From an uncultured Lachnospiraceae bacterium (GTDB taxonomy: Bacteria; Bacillota; Clostridia; Lachnospirales; Lachnospiraceae), in contig CAJLUP010000001.1 of the NCBI GenBank assembly GCA_905209865.1, positions 23,077 to 87,076 on the forward strand: DNA of 64,000 nt, in the 5' to 3' direction. Of this stretch, positions 1-8,762 are shown in pieces. The translations under genes were made by a program, and so were the position numbers. Within the stretch, counting starts at the first letter, position 1; each line of letters starts with the position of its first letter. The notes beneath the pieces are model-generated. The model was not told the origin of the DNA. It made no database searches and saw nothing but the letters and a program-made list of their open reading frames with translations.

Positions 1-1
1 G

Positions 2-595
2 GCTCATGGAGGAGATGAAACACATATTCCGTTTGACAAAAAAAGGTTGGGCAAAGCGGGATTTTCCTATATTGCGTTAGGGCACATCCATAAGCCGCAG
101 GCGTTGGAGAAAGATCGGATGATCTATGCGGGAGCGCTTGAACCTATTGATCAGAATGACGTAGGGCAGCATGGATATGTGAAAGGAGAGATCACAAATG
201 GAAGTACGAGAACCCACTGGATTCCATTTGCGGGAAGAGAGTATATCCATGGCAAAGTAGAAGTAGATACATTGGATACAGAAGGTAGCATAAAATCCAA
301 AATAAAGCAACTTATAGATGAATATAGAAATAAAAACATTTATAAAATCTTTCTTAGAGGGAAAAGAGATCCAGATATCATATTCGATGTGGGATATTTG
401 GCAGAAGATGGCTGCATTCTGGCGGTTATAGATGAGACAAGTCCGGCGTATGATTTTGAACGGCTTTATGCGGATAACAAAGAAACACTTCTCGGAAGAT
501 ATATTGAAAAATTCGCAGGATGCGAAGAAGGAAGTGTAGAATATTGCGCGCTCTGTGAAGGAGTGGAAGCGCTTTTGGCGGGAAACAGAGGATAA
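2..595 (+). CDS. Metallophosphoesterase, SbcD/YhaO-like (5' end outside window)
   Basis: This is the C-terminal part of a calcineurin-like metallophosphoesterase. The reading frame is open from the first bases of the window, so the gene begins upstream. The visible part has an HGG at its left edge and the metal-binding motif GHIHKPQ about 25 codons in, both typical of the SbcD/Mre11/YhaO nuclease family. About 150 residues follow, matching the C-terminal capping region of YhaO-type proteins. Its stop lies three bases before the start of a YhaN/SbcC-like ATPase, so the two are almost certainly co-transcribed and act as a DNA-repair nuclease/ATPase pair. The N-terminal catalytic motifs cannot be seen here. 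Confidence 0.85.
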   Translation, partial: AHGGDETHIPFDKKRLGKAGFSYIALGHIHKPQALEKDRMIYAGALEPIDQNDVGQHGYVKGEITNGSTRTHWIPFAGREYIHGKVEVDTLDTEGSIKSKIKQLIDEYRNKNIYKIFLRGKRDPDIIFDVGYLAEDGCILAVIDETSPAYDFERLYADNKETLLGRYIEKFAGCEEGSVEYCALCEGVEALLAGNRG

Positions 596-598
596 ACA

Positions 599-2224
599 AT
601 GGTAATAAGGGAGCTTTATATTAAAAATTTCGGGAAATTTTCAGAAAAGCATTTTTATTTAAAAGACGGAGTACAAGTGATCAGCGGGGAAAATGAGTTC
701 GGAAAGACAACGCTGCATTTGTTTATAAGAGCGATGCTCTTCGGGTTGGGACGAGGCAGGGGAAGAGCGGCGGCGAAAGATGATTTTACGAAGTATGAGC
801 CATGGGACGGCGGCAGTTATGCAGGCGTTATGCGGTTTGAATGTGGCGGGAGATGTTTCCGGCTTGAGAGGACGTTTGGAAACGGACAGAAAAGCGGGAA
901 AAAGGTTCTTTTGATCTGTGAGGATGACGGGGAAGAACTGTCACCCGAACACGGCGACCTGGAAATGCTTTTGGGTAGTCTGACAGCAGAATTATTTGAC
1001 AGCACGGTATCTGTCGGTCAGTTGAAAAGCAGACCCGGACAGGCGCTTTCCGAGGCGCTGGAGAATTACGCTGCGAATTATTACGAGACAGGCGGAGCAG
1101 ATCTTGACTTAAGAGGCGCGGTGCAGACGCTGAGAGAAAAAAGAAAAAAGACAGAACGGGCAATTCGGGAAGAGCAAGAAAAAGAAGAGCGAAAAAGACA
1201 GAAGATGCTTCAGGAATGTGAATATTTAGAGCGGGATATGGAGAGCCTTCGCGGGGAATATGAAGAGAGAAGAGAAGAACTTCACTTATTGAAGAGGTCT
1301 GTAAAGATGCGGGAAGAGGAAACGAAGATCGGTACAGAAGAGACAGAAACCAGAAAAGGTCGGGGGAAACATATTCTTTTCACCGGACTTGGCGGGATTT
1401 TTGCCGGCGGGATCGGACTGCTGTGGAGTCGTTTTGCGGCGGTTCGGGCAGGAGGATTTTCCGTGTCTTTTGCAGGAATTGCAGAGATTTTGCTTTTGAT
1501 CGGATTAGGGATGTGTGCGATTGGACTGTACGAGGTAAGCAAAGAACTGCGAGAACGCAAAAAGAGCAGGCAGGATAAGAAATCTGCTGCAAGAGAAGTT
1601 GATTTGAACGGGCAGATCGATCAGAATTGCCAAATGGGAGAATTACGGGAATCAAGCGAGTTGAGAGAAAAGATCCGTCAGGCGCAATGGCAGATGTCAC
1701 ATCTGCGATCGGAGTGGAAAGAAAAGGAGATCCGTTGTCAGAATATACAGGAACAGTGCGGTGAACGGATGGACAGTGAGATCGGAAAGAGGCTGAAAGT
1801 GCAGAGAGAAGCGCTTGAAATGGCGGAAGAGGTTCTTATACAGACGGCGAAGGAAACGTCGGACGCCACTTCGCAGAAGATGAATCTGAGAGCCTCGGAA
1901 ATCTTTTCTGAGATTACGGATGGCAGATATAGAGGGCTGAAGGCCGACGCACATGAGGGGATCTCTGTTTGGGACGGCGTACGCCGTATTCCGGCGGAGC
2001 GTCTGAGCAGAGGAACATTAGAGCAGATCTATTTTGCTGTGCGGATGGCGGCGGCAGAGATGCTTCTGGAAGAACCGATGCCGCTTATCTTTGACGATGC
2101 ATTTGCTTTTTATGATGATAAAAGGCTGGAATCTGTTATAAAATGGTTGAGCCGGCAGAAAAATCAGGTTATAATATTAAGTTGTCACAATAGGGAAGAA
2201 AACTTGTTGGGGCAGTTCATGTAA
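599..2224 (+). CDS. YhaN/SbcC-like AAA ATPase with internal membrane segments
   Basis: This is a RecN/SMC/SbcC-type ATPase of 541 residues. The N-terminus has the AAA_23/27-type start (IRELYIKNFGKF) and a Walker A, GENEFGKTT, at residues 30-38. Charged coiled-coil sequence occupies about 175-250 and 330-430. Two hydrophobic stretches, near 257-280 and 295-316, look like a membrane hairpin. An ABC-type signature LSRGTLEQ is near residue 468 and a Walker B PLIFDDAF near 495. The hydrophobic hairpin between the coiled coils resembles YhaN proteins of Firmicutes rather than true SbcC. It follows the nuclease gene directly and probably powers it in DNA end processing. The start is ATG behind the purine-rich AGAGGA. 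Confidence 0.85.
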   Translation: MVIRELYIKNFGKFSEKHFYLKDGVQVISGENEFGKTTLHLFIRAMLFGLGRGRGRAAAKDDFTKYEPWDGGSYAGVMRFECGGRCFRLERTFGNGQKSGKKVLLICEDDGEELSPEHGDLEMLLGSLTAELFDSTVSVGQLKSRPGQALSEALENYAANYYETGGADLDLRGAVQTLREKRKKTERAIREEQEKEERKRQKMLQECEYLERDMESLRGEYEERREELHLLKRSVKMREEETKIGTEETETRKGRGKHILFTGLGGIFAGGIGLLWSRFAAVRAGGFSVSFAGIAEILLLIGLGMCAIGLYEVSKELRERKKSRQDKKSAAREVDLNGQIDQNCQMGELRESSELREKIRQAQWQMSHLRSEWKEKEIRCQNIQEQCGERMDSEIGKRLKVQREALEMAEEVLIQTAKETSDATSQKMNLRASEIFSEITDGRYRGLKADAHEGISVWDGVRRIPAERLSRGTLEQIYFAVRMAAAEMLLEEPMPLIFDDAFAFYDDKRLESVIKWLSRQKNQVIILSCHNREENLLGQFM

Positions 2225-2261
2225 ATGGTTAGAAAAAGGGTATTTCAGAGGTGGAAGTTTC

Positions 2262-3611
2262 ATGAAGATAGCATTACCGCGAAAAGTAATGATAATTATA
2301 AAAAATCTGCAGCTCCACGGATACGAAGCGTATGCGGTGGGAGGTTGTGTGCGTGATTCAATCCTTGCACGAAGACCGAAGGATTGGGATATTACAACAT
2401 CTGCAAGACCGGAGGAAGTCAAGAAACTGTTCAAGCGGACGGTTGACACAGGAATTGAACATGGTACGGTTACTGTTTTGCTTGGAAAAGACGGATATGA
2501 GGTTACGACTTATCGGATCGACGGCGCGTATGAAGACAGCAGGCATCCGAAGGAAGTTTTGTTTACGAACAGACTGGAGGAAGATCTTCGCCGCAGAGAT
2601 TTTACGATCAATGCGATGGCATATAATGATGAAGTACGTTTGGTGGACGTATTTGGAGGAATGCAGGATCTTAATCATCATTTGATTCGGTGTGTCGGAG
2701 AGCCGAAAGAACGATTTTCTGAAGATGCACTTCGGATCTTGCGGGCGGTACGGTTTTCTGCTCAGCTTAATTTCCCGATCGAGTCGAAAACGGCTGCTGC
2801 GGTCAGAGAACTTGCGCCGACATTGGAACATATCAGCGCAGAGCGAATACAGGCAGAACTTGTAAAACTTCTTGTGTCGGCACACCCGGAGCGGATACAG
2901 GATGCATATGAATTGGGGATTACAAGGGTGATCCTCCCGGAGTGGGATGCGATGGAAGGCGTGGCGCAGAATACCCCACATCATAAGTATGATGTGGCTC
3001 AACATACGCTTCATGCATTGAAGTATGTGAAACGGAACAAGATCCTACGTCTTACGATGCTGTTTCATGATATGGGAAAACCGGCGAGAAAGACAACGGA
3101 TGAGAACGGAAGGGATCATTTTAAAGGGCATGCGCTTGTAAGTGAAGTGATTGCCCGTGATGTGATGCAGAGACTGAAGTTTGATAATGACACGATCAAG
3201 AAAGTGACCCGGCTTGTCTGCTTTCATGATTATCGGGTGGAAGCGACTCCGGCAAACGTACGGCGGGCAATGAACCGGATCGGCGTCGATCTGTTCCCGT
3301 ATTATCTGGCGGTTCGGCTGGCGGATGTGAAGGCGCAGAGTTCGTACAGAAGGCGGGAGAAGATCGAGAATATTGTTGCCATGAGAAAGTATTATCAGGA
3401 GGCAATCATAAAGGAAGAATGTGTGACGCTTAGACAGCTTGCCGTTGGTGGAAGAGATCTGATGGCGCTTGGCATGAAACCCGGAGTTGAGATCGGAAGA
3501 ATGTTAAGTGAACTGCTTGAATATGTCATTGATCATCCGGAAGAAAATGATAAGAAAAAATTGTGTGAATATGTAAACAAAAAAATATCTCAGAAGAACG
3601 AAAACAACTGA
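2262..3611 (+). CDS. cca: CCA-adding tRNA nucleotidyltransferase
   Basis: The enzyme adds or repairs the 3' CCA end of tRNAs using CTP and ATP. At 449 residues it has the full length of the class II enzyme with an HD domain. The head domain shows AVGGCVRDSIL at about 25-36, followed by the catalytic carboxylates in DWDI (D41, D43). The RRRDFTINAMAY and RFSEDALRILRAVRF motifs of the neck region are present. An HD phosphohydrolase motif (LFHDMGKP) lies near residue 268. ATG at 2262 follows an AGAGGTGG ribosome site. It sits just downstream of the nuclease/ATPase pair. Confidence 0.95.
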   Translation: MKIALPRKVMIIIKNLQLHGYEAYAVGGCVRDSILARRPKDWDITTSARPEEVKKLFKRTVDTGIEHGTVTVLLGKDGYEVTTYRIDGAYEDSRHPKEVLFTNRLEEDLRRRDFTINAMAYNDEVRLVDVFGGMQDLNHHLIRCVGEPKERFSEDALRILRAVRFSAQLNFPIESKTAAAVRELAPTLEHISAERIQAELVKLLVSAHPERIQDAYELGITRVILPEWDAMEGVAQNTPHHKYDVAQHTLHALKYVKRNKILRLTMLFHDMGKPARKTTDENGRDHFKGHALVSEVIARDVMQRLKFDNDTIKKVTRLVCFHDYRVEATPANVRRAMNRIGVDLFPYYLAVRLADVKAQSSYRRREKIENIVAMRKYYQEAIIKEECVTLRQLAVGGRDLMALGMKPGVEIGRMLSELLEYVIDHPEENDKKKLCEYVNKKISQKNENN

Positions 3612-3652
3612 TAGAAAGATCAGAAAAGAATGGTTATAATCGCCCTCTGTTG

Positions 3653-3680
3653 TTCATACATTAAAAAGAGTCATAATGTA
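3653..3680 (+). promoter_or_regulatory. Possible sporulation (sigma-E/K type) promoter of the cotS-like gene
   Basis: TTCATA at 3653-3658 is followed after 13 bases by CATAATGTA at 3672-3680. The second element fits the CATAnnnT(A) -10 pattern of mother-cell sigma factors E and K. It lies 18 bases before a spore-coat-type gene, which supports the reading. The -35 match is loose. Confidence 0.4.
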
Positions 3681-3697
3681 GAAAACAGGGGGCAGTT

Positions 3698-4699
3698 ATG
3701 AGAGAAGAATACGAACTGGAAGTTTTGGAAAAGTATGACATAGAAGTGAAAAGCACCCGAAGGATAAGGGGTGCGTTTTTTTGTGATACGAAAGAAGGGA
3801 CGATGCTGCTCAAAGAGACAAAGATGTCAGAGCGGCGCGCCCCTTTTTTATATCGTGCGCTGAGTGAAATAGAAAGCCGCAGCAACATAAAAGCTGACAT
3901 ACCTGTCTGCACAAAGGAAGGTGGATTTTGTGTGATGTCAAGGGAAGGCAACTTGTATATGCTGAAAAAATGGTATCCGGGAAGAGAGTGCGACGTAAGG
4001 CAGGAACAAGAAGCTGCGTGGGCGTTTGGAACACTTGCGGATTTGCATAAGGAAATGGAAGATCTGGCTGTAAGGGTAGATCTTGGAGCTGATATGACAG
4101 GGAGGAATCCGGTTGAAGAGATCCGCAGATATAACAGAGAACTGAAAAAGGTTCGATCCTTTATTCGTTCAAGACCGGTGAAAAATGATTTTGAAATTTT
4201 GTTTTTGGAAAATTTCGACAAAATGTATTGTGCGGCAGATTGCGTTCTAAAACAGATGGAAAGTTCGGGATGCAGACAGCTTTTTGAAGAGAGTGTTTCT
4301 AAAGGAAGCGTTGTCCACGGAGACTACAATCATCATAATCTGATTATGCTCAGAGACGGGATTGCCGTGACAAATTTTGAACATATGCATGTAGATGTTC
4401 AGGTGAAAGATTTTTGTTATTTTTTAAGAAAAGTAATGGAAAAAAATCAATGGAAACAAAAAACAGGACAAAAAATGGTGGAATCCTACGAACAGGTGCG
4501 TCCTTTATCGCAAAAGGAACGGGAGTTTATCGCTTTAAATCTTGCTTATCCTAAAAAATTCAAAAAGATCGCAGGGAGCTATTACCAGTCTAATAAGGCG
4601 CATCTTTCTGAAAAGAATGTAGAAAAACTGGAAATGTGTATTCGTCAGACAGAAGAAAAATATGAGTTCCTTAGTCGGATATTTCCTTTAAATTTATAG
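3698..4699 (+). CDS. cotS: CotS-family spore coat protein (kinase-like fold)
   Basis: This 333-residue protein belongs to the CotS/YutH group of spore-coat proteins, which resemble aminoglycoside/choline kinases. The VVHGDYNHHNLI sequence near residue 204 corresponds to the catalytic loop (HGDxxxxN). In place of the usual DFG/DxD metal-binding aspartate the protein has TNFEHMHVDVQVKDF, as is common in this family. The family is known from spore coats or cortex assembly in the mother cell. The upstream sequence carries a possible sigma-E/K promoter. RBS is CAGGGGGCAG before ATG. Whether it is catalytic cannot be judged. Confidence 0.75.
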   Translation: MREEYELEVLEKYDIEVKSTRRIRGAFFCDTKEGTMLLKETKMSERRAPFLYRALSEIESRSNIKADIPVCTKEGGFCVMSREGNLYMLKKWYPGRECDVRQEQEAAWAFGTLADLHKEMEDLAVRVDLGADMTGRNPVEEIRRYNRELKKVRSFIRSRPVKNDFEILFLENFDKMYCAADCVLKQMESSGCRQLFEESVSKGSVVHGDYNHHNLIMLRDGIAVTNFEHMHVDVQVKDFCYFLRKVMEKNQWKQKTGQKMVESYEQVRPLSQKEREFIALNLAYPKKFKKIAGSYYQSNKAHLSEKNVEKLEMCIRQTEEKYEFLSRIFPLNL

Positions 4700-4715
4700 G
4701 AGTTTGTTGTATAAT
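4687..4715 (+). promoter_or_regulatory. Putative sigma-A promoter for phosphoglucomutase
   Basis: TTTAAA at 4687-4692 and TATAAT at 4710-4715 are separated by 17 bases. The -10 is perfect and the -35 matches 4 of 6. It overlaps the end of the cotS-like gene and lies 61 bases before the phosphoglucomutase start. Confidence 0.45.
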
Positions 4716-4776
4716 AAAACATATCGAGCATATAGGGGCGGATATAAAATTTATATTTAGTTTAGGAGGTAATATT

Positions 4777-6516
4777 ATGGACTACAAAGCGAGGTATGAA
4801 GAATGGATTTCGAATTCATACTTTGATGAAGATACGAGGGCGGAGCTTGAGAGTATCAAAGAGGATGAAAATGAGATTAAAGAACGATTTTATATGGATT
4901 TGGAGTTCGGTACAGCAGGTCTGCGCGGTATCATCGGCGCAGGAACAAATCGTATGAATATTTATACGGTTCGTAAGGCGACACAGGGACTTGCGAATTA
5001 TATCATTAAGAATGACGGTCAGGCAAAAGGAGTTGCGATTGCGTATGACTCCCGCCATATGTCAACAGAATTTGCAAAAGAGGCTGCCTGCTGTCTGGCT
5101 GCAAACGGGATCAAAGCATATATCTTTGAGTCACTGCGTCCGACACCGGAGCTTTCTTATGCAGTGAGAAAACTCGAATGTATTGCCGGAATTAATATTA
5201 CGGCAAGTCATAATCCTCCGGAGTATAACGGCTATAAAGTATACTGGGAAGACGGCGCACAGATTACGCCTCCTCATGACAAAGGTATTATGGACGAAGT
5301 AAAAGCAGTGGAAGATTACACAACGATGAAGACGATGCCGGAAGAAGAAGCGAAGGCGGCGGGACTTTATGAAGTGATCGGAGCGGAAGTGGACGACGCT
5401 TATATTGCAGAACTGAAGACACAGGTTCTTCATCATGATGCAATCGAAGCGGCGGGAAAAGATCTTAAGATCGTGTATACGCCGCTTCATGGAACCGGCA
5501 ATATTCCGGCGCGCCGCATTTTAAAAGAACTTGGTTTTGAGAATGTATATGTCGTAAAAGAGCAGGAACTGCCGGATGGAGATTTCCCGACAGTTTCCTA
5601 TCCGAATCCGGAAGCTGAGGAAGCTTTTGAGCTTGGATTGAAACTGGCGAAAGAGATCGATGCGGATATCGTACTTGCGACAGACCCGGATGCGGACAGG
5701 CTTGGCGTTCGTGTGAAAGATAAGGACGGCGTATATCACGATCTGACAGGTAATATGTCAGGATGCCTTCTTGCAGATTATGAGATCGGACAGAGAAAAG
5801 AACTGAAAGGACTTCCTGAAGAAGGATATCTTATTAAGACGATTGTAACTTCTAATATGGCAGATGCAATCGCAGACTACTATAATGTAGGTCTTATTGA
5901 ATGTCTGACAGGATTCAAGTATATCGGACAGCAGATCCTCGGATTTGAGACAAAAGGAAAAGGAGAGTACCTGTTTGGATTTGAGGAAAGCTATGGATGT
6001 CTGATTGGAACTCATGCAAGAGACAAAGATGCGATCGTAGCTACAATGGCATTGTGTGAGGCTGCGGCTTACTATCGTACAAAAGGTATGACATTGTGGG
6101 ATGCGATGATCGAGATGTATGAGCGTTACGGATATTATAAGGACGATATTCAGTCCATTACGATGAAGGGAATCGAAGGACTTGAGAAGATCCGTCAGAT
6201 TCTTGCTTCTCTTCGCAGTGAACCGCCGAAAGAGATCGCCGGATATAAAGTGCTGAAAGTAAGAGATTATCAGGCAGACACGATCAAAGACATGGAGACA
6301 GGGGAAGTAACCGCAACAGGACTTCCGAATTCTAATGTGCTTTATTACGAACTTCCGGACGGAGCGTGGGTATGTGTAAGACCGTCGGGAACAGAGCCGA
6401 AGGTAAAATTCTATTATGGTGTAAAAGGCGCTTCTATAGCGGATGCGGATGCAAAATCCGAAGAAATGGGAAAAGCCATTATGGAAATGGTGAAAAATCT
6501 TGACAAAGCAGTGTAA
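4777..6516 (+). CDS. pgcA: Phosphoglucomutase / phosphomannomutase
   Basis: An alpha-phosphohexomutase of 579 residues that interconverts glucose-1-P and glucose-6-P (or mannose phosphates). All four family motifs are visible: the phosphoserine loop TASHNPPEYNG near 142-152, the metal loop ATDPDADR near 301-308, the sugar-binding GFEESYG near 400, and the C-terminal phosphate-binding RPSGTEPK near 530. Length and motif spacing match the PgcA-type enzymes of Firmicutes. ATG follows TTAGGAGGTAAT. It probably supplies UDP-glucose precursors and links glycogen or cell-wall sugars to glycolysis. Confidence 0.95.
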   Translation: MDYKARYEEWISNSYFDEDTRAELESIKEDENEIKERFYMDLEFGTAGLRGIIGAGTNRMNIYTVRKATQGLANYIIKNDGQAKGVAIAYDSRHMSTEFAKEAACCLAANGIKAYIFESLRPTPELSYAVRKLECIAGINITASHNPPEYNGYKVYWEDGAQITPPHDKGIMDEVKAVEDYTTMKTMPEEEAKAAGLYEVIGAEVDDAYIAELKTQVLHHDAIEAAGKDLKIVYTPLHGTGNIPARRILKELGFENVYVVKEQELPDGDFPTVSYPNPEAEEAFELGLKLAKEIDADIVLATDPDADRLGVRVKDKDGVYHDLTGNMSGCLLADYEIGQRKELKGLPEEGYLIKTIVTSNMADAIADYYNVGLIECLTGFKYIGQQILGFETKGKGEYLFGFEESYGCLIGTHARDKDAIVATMALCEAAAYYRTKGMTLWDAMIEMYERYGYYKDDIQSITMKGIEGLEKIRQILASLRSEPPKEIAGYKVLKVRDYQADTIKDMETGEVTATGLPNSNVLYYELPDGAWVCVRPSGTEPKVKFYYGVKGASIADADAKSEEMGKAIMEMVKNLDKAV

Positions 6517-6621
6517 ACCCGATATAACAGTATTTAAAGGCGGAAACTAGAGGAATTCAGATTGTTCCCCTTTAAAACGAATAACATTGTATGGTGATAC
6601 AATTAAGAGGAGGATTTACCT

Positions 6622-6894
6622 ATGAACAAGACAGAATTGATTACAGCAATCGCAGAGAGCGCTGACATTTCCAAAAAAGATTCTGAAAAAGCGCTGAAAG
6701 CTTTTGTTGATGTTGTTACTGAAGAACTGAAAAAAGGTGAGAAAGTTCAGCTTGTAGGCTTTGGTACATTTGAAGTGAGTGAGAGAGCTGCAAGAGAGGG
6801 TAGAAACCCGCAGACAGGAAAGACGATGAAGATCGAAGCTTGCAAAGCTCCGAAATTTAAAGCAGGAAAAGCTCTTAAAGACGCTATCAATTAA
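6622..6894 (+). CDS. hup: DNA-binding protein HU
   Basis: A 90-residue histone-like protein of the HU/IHF family. It starts [19 protein letters not shown] and carries the signature [21 protein letters not shown], the DNA-wrapping beta arm. It binds DNA without sequence preference and compacts the nucleoid. RBS is AAGAGGAGG before ATG. It is followed by a strong hairpin terminator, so it is probably monocistronic. Confidence 0.97.
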   Translation: MNKTELITAIAESADISKKDSEKALKAFVDVVTEELKKGEKVQLVGFGTFEVSERAAREGRNPQTGKTMKIEACKAPKFKAGKALKDAIN

Positions 6895-6921
6895 TCAATT
6901 CGTTTGAATGCGCAGATAATG

Positions 6922-6959
6922 AAAGGCACTTACGATGCATGGCATCGCGAGTGCCTTTT
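6922..6959 (+). terminator. Rho-independent terminator of hup
   Basis: AAAGGCACT (6922-6930) pairs with AGTGCCTTT (6950-6958), with an inner CGATGC/GCATCG stem, followed by a short T-run. Confidence 0.8.
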
Positions 6960-6977
6960 GAGTATTACTGCGCATAA

Positions 6978-7091
6978 GGCAAAGAGTATGCGGACAGACA
7001 GAAAATACATTTAGAGTATCCCTCAGATGTGATGGATATTATGACAGGACTGAGGAAAGAATGGGGATTCGTTTATTCTGAAGAACGATAA
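6978..7091 (+). pseudogene. Relic of a Gfo/Idh/MocA oxidoreductase (last 37 codons only)
   Basis: An open stretch with no start codon and an upstream stop at 6975 translates to a peptide whose core is YPSDVMDIMTGLRKEWGFVY, ending at a TAA at 7089-7091. This matches the usual C-terminus of Gfo/Idh/MocA dehydrogenases. The intact family member at 61068-62045 ends DVMETLTTIRNQWGMVYSFE, which lines up directly. No other part of such a gene is present between the hup terminator and rqcP. It is best read as the surviving tail of a deleted gene. Confidence 0.7.
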
Positions 7092-7124
7092 AAACAGCAG
7101 AGTCAGTGGAAGGAGGATGAGAGA

Positions 7125-7364
7125 ATGCGGCTTGATAAATTTTTGAAAGTATCCCGTCTGATTAAAAGACGGACAGTGGCAAATGAGGCGTGCGACGCCG
7201 GCAGGGTTTCAGTCAACGGGAAACCGGCGAAAGCATCTGTGCAGGTAAAACCCGGAGATGTGATCGAGATCCGTTTCGGGACAAAGGATGTAAAAGCGGA
7301 AGTACTGAAACTGGAAGATACAACGAAGAAAGAGAAGGCGGAAGAATTGTTCCGGTATCTGTAA
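7125..7364 (+). CDS. rqcP: S4-domain ribosome-associated protein RqcP (YabO)
   Basis: A 79-residue S4 RNA-binding protein ([41 protein letters not shown]). In B. subtilis the orthologue at the same place works in ribosome-associated quality control, helping RqcH add alanine tails to stalled nascent chains. It opens the conserved yabO-yabP-yabQ-divIC block. ATG follows AAGGAGGATGAGAGA. Confidence 0.88.
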   Translation: MRLDKFLKVSRLIKRRTVANEACDAGRVSVNGKPAKASVQVKPGDVIEIRFGTKDVKAEVLKLEDTTKKEKAEELFRYL

Positions 7365-7451
7365 AGAAAGTGGAATGAAAAGCATAAATGAAAACAACCT
7401 TTCATATATATAACCATGCTGTAAAAAGTTCGGAGGCGGGAGGGAGTTTTC

Positions 7452-7736
7452 ATGGAAGAACAGCGGATTGCAAAGGCGCACAAATTGATCGTAAACAACC
7501 GAAAGACGAGTACGGTGACCGGGGTTTTGGATGTACTGTCTTTTGATCTGAATGAGATATTACTTGAAACGGAACAGGGGATGCTTATGGTAAAAGGAAC
7601 GGATCTTCATGTCAACAGGCTGACGGTGGAAAAAGGCGAAGTCGATCTGTCAGGGAATATTGACAGTATTGCGTATTCAAGTGTAACTCCGCAGGCGAAG
7701 CAGGGGGACAGCTTTTTGACGAAGCTGTTTAAGTAA
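7452..7736 (+). CDS. yabP: Sporulation protein YabP
   Basis: A 94-residue YabP/YqfC-family protein. It has the family's beta-rich layout, HKLIVNNRKTSTVTGVLDVLSF followed by EQGMLMVKGTDLHVNRLTVEKGEVDLSGNI (given here in part). YabP is needed at engulfment/mother-cell stages in Bacillus, but its biochemical role is unknown. It lies between rqcP and yabQ. ATG at 7452 follows GGAGGCGGGAGGG. Confidence 0.9.
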   Translation: MEEQRIAKAHKLIVNNRKTSTVTGVLDVLSFDLNEILLETEQGMLMVKGTDLHVNRLTVEKGEVDLSGNIDSIAYSSVTPQAKQGDSFLTKLFK

Positions 7737-7739
7737 AGT

Positions 7740-8099
7740 ATGATACTTGGAATCGGAGCGGAAGCAGAGATTTTTCTTTATGCGGTGCTGGCAGGAGTTG
7801 AGGTGGCGGCTGCCTATAGAATATTAGTCTGTTTTCGAAACCTCGTTGTCCACAGTTCGTGGGTGATGAGCCTGGAAGATCTTATTTACTGGTTTGGGGC
7901 GAGCGTGTATATTTTTCGGAAAATGTATGAGACAACGTACGGCGGAATCCGCTGGTTTTTTGTGCTTGGGATGCTGTGCGGCGGGGCGACCGGATATGCG
8001 GTGATGAAGACTGCCGTAAAATGGTGTGCCGGAATATGTGGAAAAAAAGAAAAAAATGAAAAATCGGGCAGAAAATCAAAGAAAGAAAAAAGAAAATAA
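7740..8099 (+). CDS. yabQ: Spore cortex biosynthesis protein YabQ
   Basis: A 119-residue membrane protein starting three bases after the yabP stop. Hydrophobic segments lie near residues 5-27, 40-60 and 75-95, with a very basic lysine-rich tail. This matches YabQ, a mother-cell membrane protein needed for cortex formation in Bacillus. Identification rests on the hydrophobic profile plus fixed gene order. No clear ribosome site is visible, so it may be translationally coupled to yabP. Confidence 0.82.
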   Translation: MILGIGAEAEIFLYAVLAGVEVAAAYRILVCFRNLVVHSSWVMSLEDLIYWFGASVYIFRKMYETTYGGIRWFFVLGMLCGGATGYAVMKTAVKWCAGICGKKEKNEKSGRKSKKEKRK

Positions 8100-8179
8100 G
8101 TCTTGAAATGAGTTCGGAAAAAAGCTACAATATTACTTAACACTGGGGAGTGCAAAGAAGAATGAATAGGGTGATATAA

Positions 8180-8521
8180 ATGAACGGTAAGAAGAAAAGA
8201 ACGACGGATAGAAGACATATGGATCGCAGAAAATCAGCGAATCTTCGGAAATACAAAAGAAGTATTCTGATGATCTGTACGGTTCTTGTATTTTTGTCCG
8301 GGGTACTCGCGGTCGGCGCAGTGAAACTGCATGCGAAGAACAGTGAGTATAAAGCGCAGGAAGAAGAATTGGACGCGCAGATCAAGGCAGAAGAGAAGCG
8401 CGCGGAAGAAGTTAAGGAATACGAGGCGTACGTTCAGACAGATGAGTACATAAAAGAGACGGCGGAAGATAAACTTGGTCTTGTGAATCCGAATGAAATT
8501 ATTTTTAAACCGTCTAAGTAG
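8180..8521 (+). CDS. divIC: Septum formation initiator, DivIC/FtsB family
   Basis: A 113-residue bitopic protein with a basic cytoplasmic N-terminus, one membrane helix near residues 28-48, then a coiled coil rich in Glu/Lys. It ends with the DivIC/FtsB motif AEDKLGLVNPNEIIF. It is a late cell-division protein acting at the septum with FtsL and DivIB. Position between yabQ and spoIIE matches Bacillus. ATG follows AGGGTGATATAA. Confidence 0.85.
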   Translation: MNGKKKRTTDRRHMDRRKSANLRKYKRSILMICTVLVFLSGVLAVGAVKLHAKNSEYKAQEEELDAQIKAEEKRAEEVKEYEAYVQTDEYIKETAEDKLGLVNPNEIIFKPSK

Positions 8522-8590
8522 AGCAGAGATAAGACAAAAAGCAGTTTGAAAAGCAGGATAGAAAGCAGAACAGGCATGTACGAAAGATAA

Positions 8591-8618
8591 CTCCGGGGAA
8601 GATTCCCCGGAGTTTTTT
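8591..8618 (+). terminator. Rho-independent terminator after divIC
   Basis: CTCCGGGGAA (8591-8600) pairs with TTCCCCGGAG (8603-8612) and is followed by TTTTTT. Confidence 0.9.
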
Positions 8619-8669
8619 GCGACTGGCGACAAGCCAAAGTCCGGGCTTGCCCGAGATCTTGGCAACCGC

Positions 8670-8709
8670 TTACAATCCCGGAATGTGCCTTTTGGCAATT
8701 CCGGTGATT
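8670..8709 (+). repeat. Dispersed palindromic repeat, copy 1
   Basis: This 40-base segment recurs at 53640-53679 with 38 of 40 bases the same. It folds as a hairpin: CCGGAAT and TGCC on the left pair with GGCA and ATTCCGG on the right around TTTT. It lies between the divIC terminator and spoIIE. A second small inverted repeat (CAAGCC / GGCTTG) precedes it at about 8631-8652. Confidence 0.75.
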
Positions 8710-8762
8710 GCTGCAAAAAAGATCGAGATTCTTTTTACGCAATCAGGAAAGGAGTCATATTA

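Noticed and set aside
8685..8762. Upstream in-frame ATG extending SpoIIE by 26 residues
   Set aside because: The ATG lies within the palindromic repeat, has no ribosome site, and the ATG at 8763 has AGGAAAGGAG at good distance.
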